The position numbers and the translations under genes are program-made. 31,981 nt of DNA from an uncultured Muribaculaceae bacterium (GTDB lineage: Bacteria; Bacteroidota; Bacteroidia; Bacteroidales; Muribaculaceae): positions 1-31,981 of the forward strand of contig CAJUKU010000021.1 in NCBI GenBank assembly GCA_910587425.1, given 5' to 3'. Below the pieces are notes generated by a model, which was not told the DNA's origin, did not search any database, and saw only the letters and a program-made list of their open reading frames with translations. This document shows, one piece after another, positions 23,125 through 30,683 of this stretch (the first letter of the stretch is position 1; each line of letters opens with the position of its first letter).

Positions 23125-24474
23125 ATGAGATTTGTCGAAACCCTGAAAAATATCTGGACTATCGACGAATTGCGCAAACGCATCCTCGTCACACTCCTTC
23201 TGGTACTTGTGTACCGGTTGGGGTGTTACGTGGTGCTTCCCGGAATCAGCCCTGCTGATCTTGACGCCCTCTCTAAGTTTACGAACAAGAGCGGACTGAT
23301 GCAGCTTCTGGATATGTTCTCGGGCGGTGCGTTCTCGCAGGCTTCGATTTTCGCTCTCGGTATCATGCCCTACATCACAGCGTCGATCGTGATCCAGCTT
23401 CTGGGCATGGTGCTTCCTTCTTTCCAGAAAATGCAGAGAGAGGGTGAGAGCGGCCGCCAGAAACTCAACCAATACACGCGTTATCTGACAGTGCTGATTC
23501 TGCTTCTGCAGGGTCCGGCATATCTGGTGAACCTTCAGATGCAGGTTGCAGCCGCCGGCTCCAGCGCCCACATGGGTTTCTGGACTGTGGCTTACCTGAC
23601 GCTGATCCTTGCTGCCGGCTCCATGTTCATCATGTGGCTCGGCGAGCGCATCACCGACCGCGGTATCGGCAATGGAATCTCGTTCATCATCCTTGTAGGT
23701 ATCATCGCACGTCTCCCGGGAGCTCTCAAATTTGAGTTTGTGAGCCGTCTGCCGGGAAGCACCGGCTCACAGGGCGGACTGATCATGTTCGTCGTGGAGA
23801 TCCTGCTTCTCTTCGCGGTGACCGTAGGAGCTGTCCTGCTGGTGCAGGGCACACGCAAGGTGCCTGTGCAGTATGCCAAGCGCATGGTTGGCAACCGTCA
23901 GTATGGCGGCGCACGCCAGTACATCCCCCTGAAGGTTAACGCCGCAGGTGTGATGCCTATCATTTTCGCACAGGCTATAATGTTCATCCCCATCACTCTC
24001 GCAGGCTTCGGCTCGCAGGAGGGTACAAGCGGATTCTTCGCAGCTTTCTCGGACATCAACGGTTTCTGGTATAACCTCGTGTACTTCCTCATGATTGTGG
24101 CGTTCACGTATTTCTATACCGCAATCACCGTGCGTCCGACCATGATGGCTGAGGATCTCAAGCGCAACAACGGTTTTATCCCCGGTGTGAAGCCCGGCAA
24201 GAAGACAGCCGAGTATCTCGACTCGATCATGTCGCGCATCACTCTTCCCGGTTCGATATTCCTCGGCATTGTGGCAATTCTTCCGGCTTTCGCACGTTTC
24301 TTCGGCATCAGCCAGAACTTCGCCCAGTTCTTCGGCGGCACTTCGCTGCTGATCCTCGTGGGTGTTGTTCTCGACACTCTGATGCAGATCGAGAGCCATC
24401 TGAAGATGCACCACTATGACGGTCTGATGCGTGATGGCAAGATCAAGGGTCGCACCACAGGCGGCGCCTATTGA
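23125..24474 (+). CDS. secY: Preprotein translocase channel subunit SecY
   Basis: This 449-aa inner-membrane protein forms the Sec translocon pore with SecE and SecG. About ten hydrophobic segments are spread along the chain. Family motifs include SGGAFSQASIFALGIMPYITASI (plug/TM2 region, about 65-88), ERITDRGIGNGIS (about 173-185) and the basic cytosolic loop KRMVGNRQYGGARQYIPLKVN (about 252-272). It sits in the usual place after rplO, with map 54 nt behind. Length is normal. Confidence 0.98.
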   Translation: MRFVETLKNIWTIDELRKRILVTLLLVLVYRLGCYVVLPGISPADLDALSKFTNKSGLMQLLDMFSGGAFSQASIFALGIMPYITASIVIQLLGMVLPSFQKMQREGESGRQKLNQYTRYLTVLILLLQGPAYLVNLQMQVAAAGSSAHMGFWTVAYLTLILAAGSMFIMWLGERITDRGIGNGISFIILVGIIARLPGALKFEFVSRLPGSTGSQGGLIMFVVEILLLFAVTVGAVLLVQGTRKVPVQYAKRMVGNRQYGGARQYIPLKVNAAGVMPIIFAQAIMFIPITLAGFGSQEGTSGFFAAFSDINGFWYNLVYFLMIVAFTYFYTAITVRPTMMAEDLKRNNGFIPGVKPGKKTAEYLDSIMSRITLPGSIFLGIVAILPAFARFFGISQNFAQFFGGTSLLILVGVVLDTLMQIESHLKMHHYDGLMRDGKIKGRTTGGAY

Positions 24475-24528
24475 TGGGATCATGCAGCGCGAACGCAAAG
24501 TGTCCAACAACCGTAGAGACTGACTGCA

Positions 24529-25311
24529 ATGGTTTATCTCAAGACACCTGAAGAGATCGAGAAGATGGAGCGTGCGTCGACGCTCGCGAGCCGTTCGCTC
24601 GGCGAACTCGCCAAGTGGATCGCGCCCGGTGTGACCACGCTGCGTCTCGAACAGATCGTCAGGGAATTCATATACGACAACGGAGGCCGCCCTGCCTGTC
24701 TGGGCTATGGCGGTTTTCCGGCTGCCGTCTGTTATGAGGTGAACGAAGTGGTGGTGCACGGCTTCCCTTCGAACTACACCCTCCGTGAAGGTGATATCAT
24801 CGGAACGGACATAGTGGTCGATGTGGATGGCTTCAACGGTGACATGTGCTACACTTTCCCCGTCGGCGATATCGCTCCCGAGGTCATGGCTTTGTGCCGC
24901 ACGACCAAGGAGTCGCTCTACAAGGGGATCGAGATGGCGCGCGAGGGTAACCGCATCGGTGATATCTCGAATGCCATACAGCGCTATTGCGAGAGCCGCG
25001 GCTACAGTGTCGTGCGCGAGATGTGCGGTCACGGCATAGGTCGTGAGATGCACGAGGATCCCGAGATCCCGAACTACGGACGGGCACGCACAGGCATGAT
25101 GATCCGCAACGGCATGTGCCTTGCCATTGAGCCTATGATCAATCTGGGCAAACGGCAGGTGGTGATAGAACGCGACGGCTGGACATGCCGCACGCGCGAC
25201 CGCCAGCCTTCGGCACACTACGAGCATACCTGCGCGATAGTCGACGGCACAGCATGCCCGCTCACCACTTTCAGCTACATCGAGGAGGCATTGGGCGAGC
25301 GCTACATCTAA
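24529..25311 (+). CDS. map: Methionine aminopeptidase, type I
   Basis: This 260-aa metalloprotease removes the initiator methionine from new proteins. The dinuclear metal ligands line up as D94, D105, H168 (CGHGIG), E201 (AIEPM) and E232 (YEHT), with H77 as the additional active-site histidine. No N-terminal zinc or SH3-binding extension is present, so it is the short bacterial form. It is 54 nt after secY and 49 nt before infA, a common spc-operon arrangement. Confidence 0.97.
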   Translation: MVYLKTPEEIEKMERASTLASRSLGELAKWIAPGVTTLRLEQIVREFIYDNGGRPACLGYGGFPAAVCYEVNEVVVHGFPSNYTLREGDIIGTDIVVDVDGFNGDMCYTFPVGDIAPEVMALCRTTKESLYKGIEMAREGNRIGDISNAIQRYCESRGYSVVREMCGHGIGREMHEDPEIPNYGRARTGMMIRNGMCLAIEPMINLGKRQVVIERDGWTCRTRDRQPSAHYEHTCAIVDGTACPLTTFSYIEEALGERYI

Positions 25312-25360
25312 ATCCTATCAGTAAAAACCATCATTCAACAGAATCCATCATAAAAAGCCT

Positions 25361-25579
25361 ATGGCAAAGCAATCAGCAATCGAACAGGACGGAGTAATCG
25401 TCGAGGCGCTCAGCAACGCGATGTTTCGCGTAGAGCTCGAGAACGGACATGAGATCACCGCACACATCTCAGGCAAGATGAGAATGCACTATATCAAAAT
25501 CCTGCCCGGTGACAAGGTGCGCGTCGAGATGTCGCCCTACGATCTCTCCAAGGGTCGCATTGCGTTCCGCTATAAATAA
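25361..25579 (+). CDS. infA: Translation initiation factor IF-1
   Basis: This 72-aa OB-fold protein blocks the 30S A site during initiation. MAKQSAIEQDGVIVEALSNAMFRVELENGHE and the ending KVRVEMSPYDLSKGRIAFRYK are near-universal IF-1 features. It lies between map and rpmJ, as in many bacteria. Confidence 0.97.
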   Translation: MAKQSAIEQDGVIVEALSNAMFRVELENGHEITAHISGKMRMHYIKILPGDKVRVEMSPYDLSKGRIAFRYK

Positions 25580-25608
25580 TACAAAATCAACTACAAACGA
25601 AATAAGAG

Positions 25609-25725
25609 ATGAAAGTAAGAGCTTCAGTGAAAAAACGCACCCCGGACAGCAAGATTGTCCGCCGCAAGGGACGTCTGTACGTGATAAACAAGAAAAATCC
25701 CAAGTACAAGCAGCGTCAAGGGTAA
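25609..25725 (+). CDS. rpmJ: 50S ribosomal protein L36 (zinc-free form)
   Basis: This 38-aa protein begins MKVRASVKKRTPDSKIVRR and ends YKQRQG. The usual C-x2-C-x12-C-x4-H zinc ribbon is absent and the protein has no cysteine at all; RTPDSK stands where MCxxCK is expected. The zinc-independent C-minus form is therefore clear. It follows infA by 29 nt and precedes rpsM by 36 nt. Confidence 0.95.
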   Translation: MKVRASVKKRTPDSKIVRRKGRLYVINKKNPKYKQRQG

Positions 25726-25733
25726 CTTTTTAT

Positions 25734-25741
25734 TAAATTTG
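25734..25741 (+). promoter_or_regulatory. Possible -7 element before rpsM
   Basis: TAAATTTG fits TAnnTTTG and lies 20 nt before the rpsM ATG in an AT-rich gap. No TTTG is found 19-21 nt upstream, so this is at best a weak internal promoter for the alpha operon. Confidence 0.25.
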
Positions 25742-25761
25742 CAGAAAATTTCAGTCAACAT

Positions 25762-26142
25762 ATGGCAGTACGTATAGTGGGAGTTGACCTCCCCCAGAAC
25801 AAGAGAGGTGAGATAGCCTTGACTTACATCTTCGGCATCGGCCGGAGCGCCGCAAAGTCAATCCTTGACAAAGCCGGCGTGGACAAAGACATCAAAGTAA
25901 AGGACTGGACCGACGATCAGGCAGCCAAAGTGCGTGAGGTAATCGGTGCCGATTACAAAGTGGAGGGTGACCTCCGCAGCGAGATCCAGCTTAACATCAA
26001 GCGACTGATGGATATCGGTTGCTACCGTGGCATCCGTCACCGTAACGGACTCCCCGTGCGCGGACAGAGCACAAAGAACAATGCCCGCACCCGCAAGGGC
26101 CGCAAGAAAACCGTCGCTAACAAGAAGAAAGCTACAAAATAA
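25762..26142 (+). CDS. rpsM: 30S ribosomal protein S13
   Basis: This 126-aa 30S head protein contacts the P-site tRNA and 50S bridges. MAVRIVGVDLPQNKR at the start, TYIFGIGRSAAKSIL and the C-terminal GLPVRGQSTKNNARTRKGRKKT are diagnostic. It opens the alpha-operon block and is 9 nt before rpsK. Confidence 0.98.
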   Translation: MAVRIVGVDLPQNKRGEIALTYIFGIGRSAAKSILDKAGVDKDIKVKDWTDDQAAKVREVIGADYKVEGDLRSEIQLNIKRLMDIGCYRGIRHRNGLPVRGQSTKNNARTRKGRKKTVANKKKATK

Positions 26143-26151
26143 TCTCATAAT

Positions 26152-26541
26152 ATGGCAAAAAAGACAGTCGCAGCTAAAAAGAGAAACGTCAAGGTTGACG
26201 CCGCCGGTCAGCTCCACGTTCATTCCTCTTTCAACAACATCATTGTTTGCCTGGCTAACTCAGAAGGTCAGGTCATCTCATGGTCAAGCGCCGGCAAGAT
26301 GGGCTTCCGTGGCTCGAAGAAGAACACCCCCTATGCCGCACAGATGGCAGCGCAGGACTGCGCCAAGGTCGCTTATGACCTGGGTCTGCGCAAGGTGAAA
26401 GCTTACGTGAAGGGTCCCGGCAACGGTCGTGAGAGCGCAATCCGCACAATCCACGGTGCCGGTATCGAAGTGACCGAGATCATCGACGTCACTCCGCTGC
26501 CCCACAACGGTTGCCGTCCGCCGAAGCGCCGTCGCGTCTGA
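26152..26541 (+). CDS. rpsK: 30S ribosomal protein S11
   Basis: This 129-aa protein of the 30S platform lies near the Shine-Dalgarno helix. The core HVHSSFNNIIVCL and the ending VTPLPHNGCRPPKRRRV are standard, including the NG site that can become isoaspartate in E. coli. A 273-nt gap, the widest in the cluster, separates it from rpsD. Confidence 0.98.
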   Translation: MAKKTVAAKKRNVKVDAAGQLHVHSSFNNIIVCLANSEGQVISWSSAGKMGFRGSKKNTPYAAQMAAQDCAKVAYDLGLRKVKAYVKGPGNGRESAIRTIHGAGIEVTEIIDVTPLPHNGCRPPKRRRV

Positions 26542-26814
26542 TACGCGTTCCGGCAGTCTGCAGGACAGCAACATCAGGTTAGCCCTGAAAATCATCTCAA
26601 CTTCATTTCACTTTTCCAACAAAGGTCCGCACCGGATTCCGCTCCGCACCGACTCATAACCCAGACCTGCGGCGTGATCCATACCCAACGTGAAATTGAC
26701 CATACTATACATCACCTCTCTATGGTCGCGGCTGCACTGACTGAATTCATGCGGCAGGCTCACGCGGAGCAATGATCCCGGCTGACACCGGACCAAATTT
26801 AACTGAAACTCAAA
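26542..26814 (+). promoter_or_regulatory. Long structured leader before rpsD
   Basis: This 273-nt gap has no credible ORF and no promoter matching the Bacteroidota consensus on the + strand. Inverted repeats can nest: GCGTGA (26672-26677) with TCACGC (26760-26765) encloses GACCATA (26698-26704) with TATGGTC (26721-26727). A direct repeat TCCGCACCG occurs near 26626 and 26643. The gap precedes the S4 gene, and S4 is a known autoregulator in E. coli and B. subtilis, so an S4-responsive leader is a reasonable guess. Confidence 0.45.
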
Positions 26815-27420
26815 ATGGCAAGATATACCGGCCCAAAGACCAAAATCGCCCGTAAATTCGGCGAACCCATCTTCGGCGAGGACAAAGTGCTCGCCCGGAA
26901 AAACTTCCCCCCCGGCCAGCACGGTCAGAACCGTCGCCGCAAAACGTCGGAGTACGGAGTTCAGCTCCGTGAGAAGCAGAAGGCAAAATACACCTACGGC
27001 GTTCTCGAGAAGCAGTTCCGCAATCTCTTCGACAAGGCAGCCCGCACCAAGGGTATCACCGGTGAGGTTCTCCTCCAGCTTCTGGAAGGCCGCCTCGACA
27101 ACGTGGTTTACCGTCTTGGCATCGCTCCCACCCGCGCAGCAGCCCGTCAGCTTGTGCTCCACCGCCATATCACCGTCAACGGTGAGGTAGTGAACGTTGC
27201 ATCCTACGCTGTAAAGCCCGGTGATGTTGTGGGTGTGCGCGAGAAATCGAAGTCGCTCGAGGTTATCGCCGACGCTCTCGCAGGATTCAATCACAGCAAG
27301 TATCCCTGGATCGAATGGTCAGAGTCTGACAAGGCTGGCAAGTTCCTCCATGTACCTGCCCGTGAGGATATTCCTGAGAACATCAAGGAGCAGCTCATCG
27401 TCGAGCTCTATTCTAAGTAA
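26815..27420 (+). CDS. rpsD: 30S ribosomal protein S4 (zinc-free form)
   Basis: This 201-aa primary 16S binder helps nucleate 30S assembly and guards accuracy. The N terminus MARYTGPKTKIARKFGEPIFG has no zinc-binding cysteines, unlike the C-plus form. The S4 domain RLDNVVYRLGIAPTRAAARQLVLHRHITVNG (about 92-122) is intact. Its 273-nt leader is notable. rpoA starts 20 nt after the stop. Confidence 0.98.
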   Translation: MARYTGPKTKIARKFGEPIFGEDKVLARKNFPPGQHGQNRRRKTSEYGVQLREKQKAKYTYGVLEKQFRNLFDKAARTKGITGEVLLQLLEGRLDNVVYRLGIAPTRAAARQLVLHRHITVNGEVVNVASYAVKPGDVVGVREKSKSLEVIADALAGFNHSKYPWIEWSESDKAGKFLHVPAREDIPENIKEQLIVELYSK

Positions 27421-27440
27421 TTATTAAATCACAGGTCCAC

Positions 27441-28433
27441 ATGGCTATATTAGCATTTCAAAAACCTGAAAAGGTGCTGATGTTGGAAGCCGATGATCGC
27501 TTCGGCAAGTTTGAGTTCAAGCCATTGGAGCCGGGATATGGTATAACTATAGGCAATGCCCTTCGCCGTATACTCCTCTCCTCGCTCGAAGGCTTCGCCA
27601 TCTCCTCGCTCCGCATCGACGGCGTCAAGCATGAGTTTGACACTGTTCCCGGCGTGAAGGAGGATGTGACCAACATCATCCTCAACCTCAAGAAGGTAGA
27701 CCTCAAGCAGGTGGTGGAGGACGCGGACAACGAGAAAGCCGTGATCACGATCAGCGGCAAGGATGTTTTCCGTGCCGGCGACATCAGTCAGGCCCTCAAC
27801 GGTTTTGAAGTCCTCAACCCTGACCTTGTGATTTGTCATCTTGACCCGAGCACAACGTTGTCAATCGAGCTTACCGTCAACAAGGGACGCGGCTGGGTTC
27901 CGGCTGACGAGAACGAGGTTCCGACCGACGATGTGAACATCATCGCGATCGACTCGATCTACACCCCGATAAAGAACGTTAAGTACACGGTGGACAATTT
28001 CCGCGTCGACCAGAAGACTGACTACGACAAGCTCACCCTCGAGATAACCACCAACGGCTCCATCCTGCCCAAGGACGCACTGAAGGAGGCTGCCAAGATC
28101 CTCATCTACCACTTCATGCTCTTCTCCGACGAGAAGATCACGCTCGAGACCCCCGAGGCTGAGGGCAACGAAGAGTTTGACGAGGAGGTGCTCCACATGC
28201 GACAGCTTCTGAAATCGAAGCTCGTCGACATGGATCTTTCCGTGCGTGCGCTCAACTGTCTGAAGAGCGCTGAAGTCGAAACTCTCGGCGAACTGGTGAA
28301 ATTCAACAAGAACGATCTGCTGAAGTTCCGCAACTTCGGTAAGAAATCGCTCACCGAGCTCGACGAACTCCTTGCCTCGCTCAATCTCTCCTTCGGCATG
28401 GACATCTCAAAATATAAATTAGACAAAGAGTAA
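27441..28433 (+). CDS. rpoA: RNA polymerase subunit alpha
   Basis: This 330-aa protein dimerises to start polymerase assembly. The N-terminal domain (about 1-235) holds PGYGITIGNALRRILLSSLEG (about 31-51). After an acidic linker, the C-terminal domain (about 250-320) has VRALNCLKSAEVETLGELV and LLKFRNFGKKSLTELDELL, used for upstream DNA and activator contacts. It is in the alpha operon between rpsD and rplQ (8 nt). Confidence 0.98.
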   Translation: MAILAFQKPEKVLMLEADDRFGKFEFKPLEPGYGITIGNALRRILLSSLEGFAISSLRIDGVKHEFDTVPGVKEDVTNIILNLKKVDLKQVVEDADNEKAVITISGKDVFRAGDISQALNGFEVLNPDLVICHLDPSTTLSIELTVNKGRGWVPADENEVPTDDVNIIAIDSIYTPIKNVKYTVDNFRVDQKTDYDKLTLEITTNGSILPKDALKEAAKILIYHFMLFSDEKITLETPEAEGNEEFDEEVLHMRQLLKSKLVDMDLSVRALNCLKSAEVETLGELVKFNKNDLLKFRNFGKKSLTELDELLASLNLSFGMDISKYKLDKE

Positions 28434-28441
28434 ACCAAACG

Positions 28442-28957
28442 ATGCGACACAATAAAAAATTCAACCATCTCGGACGTAAGGCTGCCCATCGTCAGTCCCT
28501 GCTGGCCAACCTTACCATCTCCCTCATCAAAGAGAAGCGTATCTTCACTACGCTCGCCAAGGCTAAGGCTCTCAGAATGTATGCTGAGCCGCTGATCAAC
28601 CGCGCCAAGGAGGACACCACTCCCAACCGCCGCCTTGTTTTCGCTCACCTGCAGAACAAGCAGGCTGTCAGCGAGCTGTTCAACGATGTTGCAAACAAGA
28701 TCGGCGACCGTCCCGGTGGCTACACCCGTATCCTCAAGACCGGCTACCGTCTTGGCGACAACGCCCAGATGTGCTTCATCGAGCTCGTGGACTACAACGA
28801 GAACATGCTCAAGGGCAAGGATGAGAAGAAGGGTAAGACAACCCGCCGCTCACGCCGCTCGAAGGGTGCCGCTGCCGCAGCTGCTCCTGAGGCTCCCAAG
28901 GCTGAGACCGAGCTTGAGCTCCCCGCAGCTGAACCCGAGGCTCCCGCTGCCGAGTAA
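28442..28957 (+). CDS. rplQ: 50S ribosomal protein L17 with extended C-terminal tail
   Basis: This 171-aa protein is longer than the approximately 120-127 aa of most L17. The core has MRHNKKFNHLGRKAAHRQSLLANL and ends near GDNAQMCFIELVDYN (about 119). The tail begins with a lysine/arginine-rich part (KKGKTTRRSRRSKG) and continues as an Ala/Pro/Glu-rich low-complexity run to the end. Such tails are known to me in Bacteroidota L17. It is the last gene of the ribosomal cluster. Confidence 0.97.
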   Translation: MRHNKKFNHLGRKAAHRQSLLANLTISLIKEKRIFTTLAKAKALRMYAEPLINRAKEDTTPNRRLVFAHLQNKQAVSELFNDVANKIGDRPGGYTRILKTGYRLGDNAQMCFIELVDYNENMLKGKDEKKGKTTRRSRRSKGAAAAAAPEAPKAETELELPAAEPEAPAAE

Positions 28958-29012
28958 GCAGGATAGATTGAAAGCAGGCTCCGGTGTGATAAGCGCCGTC
29001 GCCGCCTGAATC

Positions 29013-29075
29013 TACAGAATATAGATGTTTCCCCGCTGATTGCATAAGCAGTCGGCGGGGAAACATCATTCTGTA
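29013..29075 (+). terminator. Long hairpin after rplQ, probable terminator
   Basis: A 13-bp stem, 29024-29036 with 29055-29067, is extended outward by TACAGAAT (29013-29020) with ATTCTGTA (29068-29075) across a 3-nt bulge. It is very stable and follows rplQ by about 55 nt. No T run follows on the + strand, so it may instead be a processing or stability element. Confidence 0.6.
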
Positions 29076-29117
29076 TCAGAATCTTCGCGGAGTGGCGGAT
29101 AAAACGGCGTTTTTCAA

Positions 29118-29167
29118 GAATTTTTAAAAAATTCACACACGCGTGGTAGTAAATTCGGTGCGCGTGT
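29118..29167. promoter_or_regulatory. Palindromes upstream of eno
   Basis: A 17-nt palindrome GAATTTTT-A-AAAAATTC (29118-29134) is followed by a 7-bp inverted repeat ACACGCG (29137-29143)/CGCGTGT (29161-29167). The second repeat straddles the place where the -33 element should be and could be an operator. Confidence 0.4.
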
Positions 29168-29169
29168 AT

Positions 29170-29177
29170 TAACTTTG
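29170..29177 (+). promoter_or_regulatory. -7 element of the eno promoter
   Basis: TAACTTTG matches TAnnTTTG, with transcription expected near 29182 and a leader of about 74 nt. No good TTTG is found at the -33 spacing, which suggests that the promoter needs an activator or is weak, unless the adjacent palindromes take its place. Confidence 0.55.
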
Positions 29178-29255
29178 CATTTGAAACGCGTACGCTGTGC
29201 GCAATGGCAGAAAAACAATCCAAACATACAATAACCAACTTTTTAGACCAAAATT

Positions 29256-30551
29256 ATGAAGATCGAAAAAATCATTGGTCGTGAGGTGCTCGATTCACGC
29301 GGCAACCCCACCGTTGAAGTCGATGTAATCCTCGAAAGCGGCGCTCGTGGCCGTGCATCAGTTCCCTCCGGCGCATCTACCGGCGTAAACGAGGCTCTTG
29401 AGCTCCGTGACGGTGACAAGTCGCGCTACATGGGCAAGGGCGTAACCAAGGCTGTTGCCAACGTAAACGGTCCCATCGCCGACGCACTCCGCGGCATGAG
29501 CGCTCTTGATCAGATCCGTATCGACGAGACAATGCTTGCTCTCGACGGCACTGACACAAAGTCAAATCTCGGTGCAAACGCAATCCTCGGCGTTTCGCTC
29601 GCAGTGGCTAAGGCTGCAGCCGACTATCTCGACCTCCCCCTCTACAAATACATCGGCGGAGCTAACTCATACGTTCTCCCCGTTCCCATGATGAACATCA
29701 TCAACGGTGGCGCTCACTCCGACGCTCCCATCTGCTTCCAGGAGTTCATGATCCGTCCTATCGGCGCATGCTGCTTCAAGGAGGGTATCCGCATGGGTAC
29801 AGAGGTGTTCCACAACCTCAAGAAGGTGCTCCACGACCGCGGTCTCTCCACAGCTGTAGGCGACGAGGGTGGTTTCGCTCCCGCTCTTGACGGCACTGAG
29901 GACGCCCTCAATGTCATTATCAAGGCTATCGAGCTCGCAGGCTATGTGCCCGGCAAGGATGTTACCATCGGTCTCGACTGCGCATCTTCAGAGTTCTTCA
30001 AGGATGGCGTTTACGACTATACCTGGAAGCAGGGTGCCGACGCTCCCAAGCTCAACTCACAGCAGCAGGCTGAGTTCCTGAAATCTCTCGTTGAGAAGTA
30101 TCCTATCGACTCTATCGAGGACGGTATGGCTGAGAACGACTGGGAAGGCTGGAAGATCCTCACAGATCTTATCGGCAAGCGTTGCCAGCTCGTAGGCGAC
30201 GACCTGTTCGTTACCAACGTTAAGTATCTGCAGCGTGGTATCGAGGAAGGCTGCGCCAACTCGATCCTCGTCAAGGTTAACCAGATCGGTTCGCTCACCG
30301 AGACTCTGCGTGCCGTAGAGCTCGCTCAGCGCAACGGTTACACCGCTGTTATCTCTCACCGTTCGGGCGAGACTGAGGACGCTACAATCGCTGACATCGC
30401 AGTGGCTACCAACGCAGGTCAGATCAAGACCGGTTCTGCTTCGCGTTCCGACCGTATGGCTAAGTACAACCAGCTTCTCCGCATCCAGGAAGAACTCGGT
30501 GAGGATGCCCAGTACGGTTACGGCCGTCGCACCAAGATGCCCCAGGCATAA
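29256..30551 (+). CDS. eno: Enolase
   Basis: This 431-aa glycolytic enzyme converts 2-phosphoglycerate to phosphoenolpyruvate; it is a cytoplasmic Mg2+-dependent dimer or octamer. The N-terminal EVLDSRGNPTVEVDV, the SGASTG loop, DCASSEFF (metal ligand region), EDGMAENDW and SHRSGETEDATIAD are all present in order. The ATG at 29256 gives MKIEKIIGREVLDSRGNPT, the standard start. It is a single-gene unit with its own promoter and terminator. Confidence 0.98.
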   Translation: MKIEKIIGREVLDSRGNPTVEVDVILESGARGRASVPSGASTGVNEALELRDGDKSRYMGKGVTKAVANVNGPIADALRGMSALDQIRIDETMLALDGTDTKSNLGANAILGVSLAVAKAAADYLDLPLYKYIGGANSYVLPVPMMNIINGGAHSDAPICFQEFMIRPIGACCFKEGIRMGTEVFHNLKKVLHDRGLSTAVGDEGGFAPALDGTEDALNVIIKAIELAGYVPGKDVTIGLDCASSEFFKDGVYDYTWKQGADAPKLNSQQQAEFLKSLVEKYPIDSIEDGMAENDWEGWKILTDLIGKRCQLVGDDLFVTNVKYLQRGIEEGCANSILVKVNQIGSLTETLRAVELAQRNGYTAVISHRSGETEDATIADIAVATNAGQIKTGSASRSDRMAKYNQLLRIQEELGEDAQYGYGRRTKMPQA

Positions 30552-30560
30552 GGCAAATAC

Positions 30561-30579
30561 CGCGAGGCTTAGCCTCACG
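30561..30579 (+). terminator. Small hairpin just after eno
   Basis: GAGGC (30564-30568) pairs with GCCTC (30572-30576) around a 3-nt loop, extended by CG/CG outside one mismatch. It lies 10 nt after the eno stop, before the main terminator, and has no T run of its own. Confidence 0.4.
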
Positions 30580-30583
30580 TAAT

Positions 30584-30628
30584 AAAAAATCTGACCGTCA
30601 TCCCATAGCGGGGTGGCGGTCAGTTTTT
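30584..30628. terminator. Bidirectional terminator between eno and the DUF1460 gene
   Basis: A 14-bp stem with G-U pairs (30591-30604 with 30610-30623) closes a 5-nt loop. TTTTT follows on the + strand (30624-30628) and an A run precedes it (30584-30589), which gives a T run when read on the minus strand. It can end both convergent transcripts. Confidence 0.88.
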
Positions 30629-30683
30629 GTTTGTACTGTTTTGCGGTGTCACCGCTTGCTGTGGCGGGACTGCGCGCTTAGGC

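Noticed and set aside
23767..25227. 486-codon open frame antisense to secY and map
   Set aside because: It spans two real genes on the opposite strand and has no recognisable domain; a shadow frame.
26795..26812. Minus-strand TAAATTTG near the rpsD start as an antisense promoter
   Set aside because: No TTTG at the required spacing was found upstream on that strand.
26608..27294. Minus-strand ORF across the rpsD leader and rpsD
   Set aside because: It is mostly antisense to rpsD, has no family features and follows the codon bias of the + strand gene.
29204..29284. 26-codon upstream ORF overlapping the eno start out of frame
   Set aside because: It is short, has no ribosome-binding signal and no recognisable product; most likely chance.
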